From: Nitrospinota bacterium | GTDB taxonomy: Bacteria > Nitrospinota > Nitrospinia > SZUA-224 | Direction: 5' to 3' | Assembly (NCBI GenBank): GCA_016212345.1 | Contig: JACRGM010000033.1 | Span: 1 to 11,786, forward strand | Length of the DNA: 11,786 nt | Shown here: one piece after another, positions 5,899 through 11,786 of the stretch | How the letters are laid out: each line of letters begins with the position of its first letter | Numbering within the stretch: the stretch's first letter is position 1 | The notes under the pieces: generated by a model | What the model was told of the DNA's origin: nothing | Database searches by the model: none | Seen by the model: the letters and a program-made list of their open reading frames with translations, nothing else | Translations under genes and position numbers: made by a program

Positions 5899-8223
5899 AT
5901 GTCAGGCATTAATCGAAGAAGGTTCTTAAAGATTGGTACTACCTCTGCTTCTATCATGGCCGCAGGTGGGGGGATTTCAGGGCTAGTTTCAGAGGCCATA
6001 GAGCTATCCATGGGGGGAAGGCAGGTATCCAGGACAACAGAGAAATTTCGTAAGGCGATTCCAAGTACATGTCTCCTCTGTTATGCCAGGTGTGGGATCT
6101 ATGGCTATGTGGAGAATGGATTGTTGATGAAGATAGGTGGTAACCCAGAACATCCAAACAGCCGTGGTAGGATGTGTGCAAAGGGACAAGCAGGTATTAA
6201 TTTCCTCTATGACCCTGATAGGATCCTCTATCCCTTAAAGAGGGTTGGTGCACGGGGAGAGGGGAAATGGAGGAGGATCTCCTGGGATGAGGCATTTAAC
6301 GAGATATCCTCAAGGCTTAAATCCCTTATAGATAAAGGACATCCTGAGGAGTTTATATTTCAAAGTACTAGGGATATAACGACCCAAGACTTTGCAAGGA
6401 GATTCTTAAATGCCTATGGAACCCCTAATGCCCTGGTTAATACTGATTTAGGGAGAGAGAACAAGAGGCTAGCCCAGGAACTTACATGGGGTGCAGAGAT
6501 AGAGGTAAACGATGTAGCCAAGACCCATTATATGTTGAATTTTGGTTCTAATCCCTATGAGGCACATCTCCTGCGGACAAGTTTTGCCCAGAGGATACAA
6601 GAAGGAAGGATAACTACAGTAGTTGGGGAGAGGGTACATCATGCTGCCAAGATAGTTACATTTGATGTCCGTGTTTCCCAGACAGCAGGTAAGAGTGACG
6701 AGTGGTTTCCCATTAGACCTGGTACAGATGGGATAGTTATTCTATCCATGGCAAATGTGATTATGAAGATGGGGTTATATAACGAGGAGTTTATTGAGAA
6801 ATGGACAAATGTCTCTGTAAAGGAGTTAAGTGATTATCTTTCTAAGTATACCACTGAGATGGCAGAGGTGATAAGTGGTGTACCTGTTGAGGATATACTG
6901 AGGATTGCAGAGGAGTTTGCGGAGAGTAAGTCAGCTACTACGATCTCCACTGGAGGATTAACAAAGCATTATAATGGGACATATAATGAGAGATGTATCC
7001 TCCTTCTTAATGCGATTACAGGTAATATTGATGTGGAGGGTGGATTCTGTCTCCCTCGTACCTATCGCTTGAGTGAGCCATCCCCAATACCTCCTTCACC
7101 AACAATCAAGAGTGAACTTATACATCCTGAGGGGTATCCACTTGCCCCTCATGAGATCCCATATTCTGTCTTACCGATGATCAAGGAAGGAAGAGCGAAG
7201 GCCGGTATATATATGACTTATCAGCATAATCCTGTGTATGCTGGGCCAGATTGTAATCAAACAAAGGAGATACTCCAAGACGAATCTATTATCCCCTATT
7301 ATGTTGCCATTGATTCAAACATGACAGAGAGTACAATCTTTGCTGATATTGTCCTTCCTGAGGCGATCTATCTAGAGAGATGGGAGCTTGAGTCTCCACC
7401 TGCCTTTGAGAGGATACCTTTTATTAGTATACGACAGCCTGTGGTAAAGCCACTTGGTGAAGTGAAATCCTTTATGGAGATATGTATTGAACTGGCAAAG
7501 AGGATTGGGGGTGGGATGGAGAAGTACTTTGACTTTGCCACACCTGAGGACTATCTGGATACTGCTATATTAAATATTGATAAACTGGTAAATGTTGGTG
7601 GTCTTTATTATCTAATGGAGAAGGGTGTTTGGTATGATAAGGATGAGAAACCTGTATATAGATCTTATGAGAAGAATGGTTTTAATACCCCTTCAGGTAA
7701 ATTTGAGATATATTCAGAGAAGATGAAGGAACATGGATTCGATCCTATGCCAACATATCTGGAGATCCCAGAGCATCAGAATATGAAGAAAGGGGAATTG
7801 ATCCTGACCACCTTTCAGTGGAATGTTTTTACCCACCAAAATCTTGCTAATTGTATGTGGTTATCTGAGATAGTTCATGATAATCCTATATGGATTAACA
7901 CAGAAACTGCTATGGCAATGGGGATCAATGATGGGGATAAGGTGGAGGTGAGATCCATGCTCGGAACCTTGATCACTACGGCCCATGTTACCCAAGGGAT
8001 ACATCCAGATGTGGTGGCTATCTCTGATAGCTGTGGACATTGGGAATATGGGGGGATTGCCTGCGGGAAAAACTTTAAAAGTAAGGACCCTAATACTCAA
8101 CTTATATGGTGGGAGAAACAAGGTAATGGTGTACATCCTAATCCTATTATCCCCATTAGATCAGATATGGTTGGTGGTGGACAGGCATGGATGGATACGG
8201 TTGTAACTGTGAAGAAGGTATGA
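5899..8223 (+). CDS. Tat-exported molybdopterin oxidoreductase catalytic subunit (PsrA/PhsA-like), substrate unknown
   Basis: A 774-residue member of the DMSO reductase superfamily. The N-terminus has a twin-arginine signal (NRRRFLKIG, 5-13) before an Ala/Gly-rich segment. C58, C61, C65 and C93 make the C-x2-C-x3-C-x27-C [4Fe-4S] site, with K95 in the usual CxKG setting. The bis-MGD domains follow, and the C-terminal dinucleotide-binding domain starts near residue 630 (GELILTTFQWNVFTHQN). The length fits polysulfide/thiosulfate reductases better than the larger tetrathionate or arsenate enzymes. After GTPN (174-177) the position normally holding the Mo-ligating Cys or Ser is, in my manual alignment, G185, with D183 close by. 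It lacks the His-first cluster motif of nitrate reductase or nitrite oxidoreductase. AGGGAG at 5887-5892 is the ribosome site. Its stop overlaps the possible cytochrome starts downstream. Confidence 0.93.
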   Translation: MSGINRRRFLKIGTTSASIMAAGGGISGLVSEAIELSMGGRQVSRTTEKFRKAIPSTCLLCYARCGIYGYVENGLLMKIGGNPEHPNSRGRMCAKGQAGINFLYDPDRILYPLKRVGARGEGKWRRISWDEAFNEISSRLKSLIDKGHPEEFIFQSTRDITTQDFARRFLNAYGTPNALVNTDLGRENKRLAQELTWGAEIEVNDVAKTHYMLNFGSNPYEAHLLRTSFAQRIQEGRITTVVGERVHHAAKIVTFDVRVSQTAGKSDEWFPIRPGTDGIVILSMANVIMKMGLYNEEFIEKWTNVSVKELSDYLSKYTTEMAEVISGVPVEDILRIAEEFAESKSATTISTGGLTKHYNGTYNERCILLLNAITGNIDVEGGFCLPRTYRLSEPSPIPPSPTIKSELIHPEGYPLAPHEIPYSVLPMIKEGRAKAGIYMTYQHNPVYAGPDCNQTKEILQDESIIPYYVAIDSNMTESTIFADIVLPEAIYLERWELESPPAFERIPFISIRQPVVKPLGEVKSFMEICIELAKRIGGGMEKYFDFATPEDYLDTAILNIDKLVNVGGLYYLMEKGVWYDKDEKPVYRSYEKNGFNTPSGKFEIYSEKMKEHGFDPMPTYLEIPEHQNMKKGELILTTFQWNVFTHQNLANCMWLSEIVHDNPIWINTETAMAMGINDGDKVEVRSMLGTLITTAHVTQGIHPDVVAISDSCGHWEYGGIACGKNFKSKDPNTQLIWWEKQGNGVHPNPIIPIRSDMVGGGQAWMDTVVTVKKV

Positions 8224-9500
8224 TAAGGATGTTTAAAATTCCGAGATTCTCTTTAAAAGTATGGTTGGTTGCAGGTCTAGTGGTAGCTGTACTCGGGATG
8301 ATCCCTTTTGCAGGATTGGTTTATTATACCATAATGAGTTGTAATTATTGTCTCTCCTGTCACTCCACAGGAGAGACCCCAGATATTGGGGGTAAGTCGC
8401 TAATACATCCGGATGATATCTGTTGTTATGATTGTCATGCACAAAGAGGTCAGTTTATAACAGGGGGCTATAATCCACTCTTTTCAGCAGATGCTGAAAG
8501 GATAAATCCTAATTGCAAACGCTGTCATCAAGATATTATAACTGATGAACAGATCGGCTATAAGTTTAATAAACTGAATATTACGATCCCTCATAAATTC
8601 CACATAGAGGGGGTTGGGGCCGGATGTACTGATTGCCACAATAATATCGCTCATGATTGGGAAAGACCTCCTACGAATCGCCCAAGGATGGATACCTGCT
8701 TGATGTGTCATGAAAGAGAGGAGACCAGTTGTAACATATGTCATCCTAAGGGTTCTATAGAATTACCACGATCAGAGCATGCCTCTATATCTCAATGCAG
8801 GGGATGTCATCATGGGTTTGCGGTTAAGAAACTTTTGATATATAATATTAATTTTTCTCATGCTAGTCACATGAAGAACGGTATATATTGTGATAGATGT
8901 CACTCTAATAAGGAGATACATGGAGAGATATTGTATAACCGGGTAGGGTGTCTAGACTGTCATCATAAGGAGGTTAAGGTTGAGTGCAACAGGTGCCATA
9001 TCGAGCAGGTTAGATTCAGGAATGGTGAATCAGTGAGAAATATTAAAGGTGAACCTGGCTTAATGGCGAGGTCTGTGGGGTGTGAGGTCTGTCATAGAGG
9101 GATATCAGAAGGGCATTCTATAAAGGTGGTTAAGGACATCTGTGTCAACTGCCATGAGAAGGGTTACAGCAATAAGGTAGATCTATGGCAGGGGGAGATA
9201 TCTGATGATCATCGTGGGACAATGGCACTCCTTGCATGGATAGATATACAACTCCGTGGAATAAACCCTGATCTTGCTAGTAATTTATCTCCTCTAATAG
9301 ATGAGGCCAGGGCATTAATAGAGGTTGTAGATAGTGATGGGAGTAAGGGGGTTCATAATTTTAGATATTCAAAGGTCTTACTCTCAGAGGCCAGGAAGAG
9401 ACTTCTAAAGGTAAAGAGGATGATATCAAAAGGTTTGCCGGAGCCAGAGATAGAGCCAGAGATAGAAAAAAGATCCGCTGTAGAAAAAAGATCCACTTGA
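8220..9500 (+). CDS. Membrane-anchored dodecaheme c-type cytochrome
   Basis: A 426-residue cytochrome from ATG 8220, which overlaps the upstream stop as ATGA. ATG 8229 is an alternative and is better placed for the aagaagg at 8212-8218. A farther ATG at 8187 lies inside the upstream gene and lacks support. One hydrophobic helix (about 13-38) acts as an uncleaved anchor as in NapC/NirT proteins, leaving the haems in the periplasm. Twelve CxxCH motifs start at C44, C69, C99, C136, C160, C171, C193, C224, C244, C256, C288 and C308. The C-terminal third is helical with DGSKGVHNFRYSKVLL, a stretch typical of periplasmic multihaem cytochromes. It probably links the molybdoenzyme or quinol pool to further redox proteins. 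The last residues are tandem duplications (EPEIEPEI, EKRSAVEKRST). I know no named family with this exact layout. Confidence 0.9.
   Translation: MIRMFKIPRFSLKVWLVAGLVVAVLGMIPFAGLVYYTIMSCNYCLSCHSTGETPDIGGKSLIHPDDICCYDCHAQRGQFITGGYNPLFSADAERINPNCKRCHQDIITDEQIGYKFNKLNITIPHKFHIEGVGAGCTDCHNNIAHDWERPPTNRPRMDTCLMCHEREETSCNICHPKGSIELPRSEHASISQCRGCHHGFAVKKLLIYNINFSHASHMKNGIYCDRCHSNKEIHGEILYNRVGCLDCHHKEVKVECNRCHIEQVRFRNGESVRNIKGEPGLMARSVGCEVCHRGISEGHSIKVVKDICVNCHEKGYSNKVDLWQGEISDDHRGTMALLAWIDIQLRGINPDLASNLSPLIDEARALIEVVDSDGSKGVHNFRYSKVLLSEARKRLLKVKRMISKGLPEPEIEPEIEKRSAVEKRST
9441..9498 (+). repeat. Two adjacent tandem duplications at the 3' end of the dodecaheme gene
   Basis: gagccagagata is repeated perfectly at 9441-9452 and 9453-9464. 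An 18-base unit beginning tagaaaaaagatcc then occurs at 9463-9480 and 9481-9498, with 16 of 18 bases matching. Both keep the reading frame and extend a charged, probably disordered tail. The second 18-base copy supplies the start of the TTGACT hexamer of the next promoter. Confidence 0.8.
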
Positions 9501-9524
9501 CTTTTATAAGAGATAGACTAAAAT
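9497..9524 (+). promoter_or_regulatory. Predicted sigma-70-type promoter of the triheme cytochrome gene
   Basis: TTGACT (9497-9502), a 16-base spacer and TAAAAT (9519-9524). The -35 overlaps the stop codon of the dodecaheme gene. The 13 bases at 9495-9507 are identical to 4238-4250 at the operon promoter, with the same spacer length, suggesting the two units are expressed together. Confidence 0.5.
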
Positions 9525-9535
9525 CATACGATTAA

Positions 9536-9613
9536 GTTAGGAGTTGGGAGTAGTATGGGTGGCATGGACAAACTTGTTTGTCCGTGCCCCTGTAGAATAA
9601 GGAGTTAGGAGTT
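9536..9613. repeat. Perfect-loop hairpin flanked by a 10-bp direct repeat
   Basis: ggcatggacaaac (9561-9573) pairs with gtttgtccgtgcc (9576-9588) with a single G-T wobble and a two-base gap between the arms. The decamer gttaggagtt lies on both sides, at 9536-9545 and 9604-9613; the second copy is part of a ggagtta tandem (9601-9614). The stem has no following T-run, so it is more likely a dispersed palindromic repeat than an intrinsic terminator. It sits in the leader of the triheme cytochrome transcript and could affect its stability or translation. Confidence 0.65.
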
Positions 9614-9636
9614 AATTTAGAAAGGGGGTGATAATA

Positions 9637-9999
9637 GTGAATAGATGGCATAAGATAGCGGTTATATCTTTTATGCTTTCTGCATTCTGTCTATTGCAGA
9701 TCGAGAGAGTCTTTGCAGCAGAGGTAGGAGGAGGGGATATCCTTTTCAGCGATACAAAGGAGCAAAAGGGAGTAACCTTTAGTCATAAGATTCATGTGGA
9801 GGTTAAGGGGAATAAGTGTCCTGATTGCCATGTGAAGATATTTAAGATGACAAAAGCTTCTACTGATAAGGATAATGCCTTAACCATGCAAAGTATCAAT
9901 GAAGGGAAATTTTGTGGGGTATGCCATGCTGAAAACAAGACAGCATTCAGTACTAGTGCCAAAGGGGCTTGCGATAAATGCCATAATACGGCCAAATAG
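9637..9999 (+). CDS. Periplasmic triheme c7-type cytochrome
   Basis: A 120-residue exported cytochrome starting at GTG 9637, chosen because aaaggggg (9621-9628) lies eight bases upstream. A GTG at 9628 overlaps that site and is unlikely. Residues 6-28 form a Sec signal peptide ending VFAAE. Three haem motifs follow: CPDCH (61-65), CGVCH (93-97) and CDKCH (112-116), with FSHKIH (48-53) supplying H50 and H53 as candidate sixth ligands. This pattern and length match small c7-type triheme domains that shuttle electrons in the periplasm of metal- and sulphur-respiring bacteria. It has its own predicted promoter with the same -35 region as the molybdoenzyme operon, so it is probably a mobile partner of the dodecaheme protein. 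Only two non-motif His are present in the mature part, one fewer than three bis-His haems require. Confidence 0.85.
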   Translation: MNRWHKIAVISFMLSAFCLLQIERVFAAEVGGGDILFSDTKEQKGVTFSHKIHVEVKGNKCPDCHVKIFKMTKASTDKDNALTMQSINEGKFCGVCHAENKTAFSTSAKGACDKCHNTAK

Positions 10000-10028
10000 T
10001 CTATAATTTAGAGGATATAGTCAAAGGA

Positions 10029-10058
10029 TTGACTCTTATTTTCTCTATATTTTATACC
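10029..10058 (+). promoter_or_regulatory. Possible promoter of the flgB-fliE-metF unit
   Basis: TTGACT (10029-10034), an 18-base spacer and TATACC (10053-10058), a four-of-six match to the -10. The -35 neighbourhood resembles the two promoters of the respiratory module (ttgactcttatttt against ttgacttttatttt). No sigma-28 or sigma-54 consensus was seen before flgB. The poor -10 makes this tentative. Confidence 0.3.
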
Positions 10059-10061
10059 TTG

Positions 10062-10105
10062 AGTTACGGGTTATGGGTTAAATTTGAGACTCGTAACCCG
10101 TAACT
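10062..10105. repeat. Inverted repeat with 12-bp perfect arms upstream of flgB
   Basis: agttacgggtta (10062-10073) is exactly complementary to taacccgtaact (10094-10105) across a 20-base loop. No T-run follows. It would sit in the flgB leader, or form the 3' end of the triheme cytochrome transcript. The tandem partial copies (cgtaacccgtaac; ttacgggttatgggtta) suggest a dispersed repeat. Confidence 0.65.
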
Positions 10106-10150
10106 TACAACCTCGGTGAGTCTGTGTATGTGAAGAAGGAGATAGCAAAG

Positions 10151-10576
10151 ATGCCAACAGCTCTAGAAAAGATACTCTTTTCTGATCCCTTACCTCAGAT
10201 GTTGAAGAAGGCACTCGATTTCCAGTCCATGAGACATACTATTATATCGAGTAATATCGCAAATGTGGATACCCCTGGTTATAAGGCTGTTGATATAGAA
10301 TTTGAAAAGGAATTAAGATCTGCGATAGGTTCAGAAGATCGTCTATCTATGAAGACAACCCATCTCAAACATATAGGTGGAAGGGAGAAGGATTTTGAAG
10401 GTATAAGACCTGAAATAGTATCAGAGAGAGGGGTATCTAGACTTGATGGTAATAATGTGGATATAGATAAGGAGATGACAAAGCTTGCTGAAAATCAGTT
10501 GATGTATAGTGCGGTTATCAGGGCACTCACTAACAAGGGTGAATTGATAAAATATGTTATTGATCAGGGGAGATAG
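10151..10576 (+). CDS. flgB: Flagellar basal-body proximal rod protein FlgB
   Basis: A 141-residue rod component from ATG 10151, chosen because aaggag (10136-10141) lies nine bases upstream; a GTG at 10124 would add nine poorly supported residues. The rod-protein signature SSNIANVDTPGYK is at 33-45, and the C-terminal family motif GNNVDIDKEMTKLAENQLMY is clear and followed by the helical tail ending IKYVIDQGR. FlgB forms part of the proximal rod between the MS ring and distal rod and is exported by the flagellar type III system without a cleaved signal. Length is normal for the family. In most genomes flgC follows directly, but here fliE does. Confidence 0.95.
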   Translation: MPTALEKILFSDPLPQMLKKALDFQSMRHTIISSNIANVDTPGYKAVDIEFEKELRSAIGSEDRLSMKTTHLKHIGGREKDFEGIRPEIVSERGVSRLDGNNVDIDKEMTKLAENQLMYSAVIRALTNKGELIKYVIDQGR

Positions 10577-10580
10577 TAGT

Positions 10581-10596
10581 GTTGCGGTGTTGCGGT
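10581..10596. repeat. Perfect tandem duplication of gttgcggt between flgB and fliE
   Basis: gttgcggt at 10581-10588 is repeated at 10589-10596, in the 47-base gap where flgC would be expected. Such small duplications can mark a rearrangement junction but also arise by slippage. Confidence 0.6.
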
Positions 10597-10623
10597 TGGG
10601 AAAGAATATAATATTTTTGAGTT

Positions 10624-10938
10624 ATGAACGATATACCAAGTAGAAATCATATAGAAGCAATACTTACCCATTCTATTAACAAAGAGGGGGGATCTGTACA
10701 GTCACCAGTAAAGGGAGAAAAGAGTTTTAGCGAGACCTTAATAGACTCTCTCAAAAAGGTGAATGAGCTTCAGAAAGAGGCAGATAAGGCAGTTGAGGAG
10801 ATGGTCACAGGGGATATCAAAAATATCCATGAAACTATGATAGCCCTAAGCAAGGCAGATATAGCCTTCCGATTAACTATGCAGGTAAGGAATAAGATCA
10901 TTGAGGCATATCATGAAATCATGAGGATCCAGGTTTAA
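10624..10938 (+). CDS. fliE: Flagellar hook-basal body protein FliE
   Basis: A 104-residue basal-body adaptor that joins the MS ring (FliF) to the rod and helps form the export channel. The C-terminal two thirds carries the family pattern: SFSETLIDSLKKVNELQ, the central IHETMIALSKADIAF, and the closing VRNKIIEAYHEIMRIQV. The first thirty residues are variable, as usual. The ATG at 10624 lacks a strong Shine-Dalgarno (only a TGAG upstream), so it may depend on translation of flgB. Its stop at 10936-10938 is nine bases from metF. FliF, which often follows fliE, is not here. Confidence 0.93.
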   Translation: MNDIPSRNHIEAILTHSINKEGGSVQSPVKGEKSFSETLIDSLKKVNELQKEADKAVEEMVTGDIKNIHETMIALSKADIAFRLTMQVRNKIIEAYHEIMRIQV

Positions 10939-10947
10939 GGTCTCAAC

Positions 10948-11786
10948 ATGAAACTTCGTGATACATTCAATAATAAGGATTTTGTGGTTACCGTTGAGAT
11001 CCCACCACCAAGAGGAACAAATGTCAGAAATGCACTTGATATTGCTAAAAAGATAGGCGGAAGGATTGATGGTATTAATGTAACAGACAACCAACGGGGT
11101 ATAATGAGGATGAGCCCCCTTGCCTTCAGTCATCTACTTAAGGAATCGGGCCATGAACCTATTATGCAGATAACCTGCAGGGATAGAAATAGACTCGCCC
11201 TTCAATCAGATCTCCTTGGTGCTGCAGCCCTAGGTATCGAGAATCTCTGTGTGATGACAGGGGATCACCCCTCATTGGGTGATCATCCAGAGGCCAAGGC
11301 GGTATTTGACCTTGATTCTGTTCAACTCATAGATATGATAGGGAGGCTTAAGAGGGGAGAGAGTATGAATGGTAAAAGATTAGATGGATCACCAGAGTTT
11401 TTTTTGGGTGGGGTGTTAAACCCATTTGTAGTTCCTTTTGAGCTCCAATTGATGAAGCTTAAAAAAAAGATAGAGGTAGGGGCAGAATTCTTTCAGACAC
11501 AGCCATTCTTTGATATAGAGTCACTCAAGGAATTCCTTGACAGGGTTAAGAGGGTTAATGGTATTAAGACAAAGATCCTTATAGGGGTAACCCCTTTGAG
11601 ATCAGTAAAGATGATCCAATTTTTTAATGAGAAGGTACTTACAAGGTCAATCCCAGATAATATTATCTCTATACTGGAATCTTCTGATGACCCTATTCGT
11701 GAAGGGATTGAGATGGCCTCAGAGTTTATTCATAAGGCAAAGGATATGAGGGTAGATGGTATCCATATAATGCCTATCGGAGCAGA
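10948..11786 (+). CDS. metF: 5,10-methylenetetrahydrofolate reductase, 3' end beyond the window
   Basis: The reading frame is open from ATG 10948 to the window end, 279 residues so far. MetF reduces methylene-tetrahydrofolate to methyl-tetrahydrofolate, for methionine synthesis or, in some anaerobes, the methyl branch of the Wood-Ljungdahl pathway. The TIM-barrel signatures are VEIPPP (16-21, E17 matching the catalytic Glu), DGINVTDNQRG (41-51), SDLLGAAALGIENL (87-100), MTGDHP (103-108) and VGAEFFQTQPFFD (177-189) for flavin and folate binding. The LKKKIEVGAEFFQTQ style resembles MetF of anaerobic bacteria. AAGG at 10937-10940 overlaps the fliE stop, seven bases before the ATG, so translation is probably coupled to fliE. 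Only a few residues to the usual length of about 290 should be missing. Confidence 0.9.
   Translation, partial: MKLRDTFNNKDFVVTVEIPPPRGTNVRNALDIAKKIGGRIDGINVTDNQRGIMRMSPLAFSHLLKESGHEPIMQITCRDRNRLALQSDLLGAAALGIENLCVMTGDHPSLGDHPEAKAVFDLDSVQLIDMIGRLKRGESMNGKRLDGSPEFFLGGVLNPFVVPFELQLMKLKKKIEVGAEFFQTQPFFDIESLKEFLDRVKRVNGIKTKILIGVTPLRSVKMIQFFNEKVLTRSIPDNIISILESSDDPIREGIEMASEFIHKAKDMRVDGIHIMPIGA

Noticed and set aside
7861..8206. Overlapping frames on both strands at the end of the catalytic gene
   Set aside because: Shadow frames of the conserved C-terminal cofactor domain; no independent evidence.
5899..8223. Nitrate reductase or nitrite oxidoreductase catalytic subunit
   Set aside because: Those type II enzymes have a His-first cluster motif and a longer chain; here the cluster is Cys4 and the partner FeS subunit has sixteen Cys without the three-iron variant.
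9561..9588. Intrinsic terminator for the molybdoenzyme operon
   Set aside because: Good stem but no T-run after it, and it lies downstream of the predicted triheme promoter.
10062..10105. Intrinsic terminator after the triheme gene
   Set aside because: Arms are perfect but the 20-base loop is large and no T-run follows.

Overview
The window comes from an AT-rich, diderm, flagellated bacterium that makes c-type cytochromes and respires with a molybdenum enzyme. Arginine is mostly AGA/AGG and ATA is frequent. The gene set (HD-GYP signalling protein, PsrABC-type molybdoenzyme, multiheme cytochromes, flgB/fliE, metF) fits an anaerobe or facultative anaerobe of the Nitrospirota or former Deltaproteobacteria type. 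I cannot fix the phylum from sequence alone.

Minus strand, 246-3982: a two-gene operon with a 4-base start/stop overlap. The first gene encodes a 783-residue protein with an N-terminal 'YPPxHP' domain and C-terminal HEAT-like helical repeats. The second encodes a 462-residue HD-GYP protein, a likely cyclic-di-GMP phosphodiesterase, whose N-terminus carries the same YPPxHP domain. The pair lies tightly between two copies of a repeat that share terminal inverted repeats: one cut by the left window edge and ending at 228, the other complete at 3996-4118.

Plus strand, 4347-9999: a respiratory module transcribed divergently. In order it encodes a four-cluster [4Fe-4S] subunit, an NrfD/PsrC-type membrane subunit, a Tat-exported molybdopterin catalytic subunit, a membrane-anchored cytochrome with twelve CxxCH motifs, and, after a 136-base gap, a small exported triheme cytochrome. 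The first four genes abut or overlap. The likely electron path runs between the quinone pool (NrfD subunit), the FeS subunit and the Mo site, with the twelve-heme and triheme proteins moving electrons across the periplasm. The substrate cannot be named. In a manual alignment the usual Mo-ligating Cys/Ser position is Gly. Promoter-like sequences before the module and before the triheme gene share an identical 13-base stretch including the -35 box.

Plus strand, 10151-11786: flgB and fliE, without the flgC that usually separates them, followed immediately by metF, which runs off the window. Intergenic spaces hold several palindromic or tandem repeats. No tRNA, rRNA, CRISPR array or transposase gene was seen.
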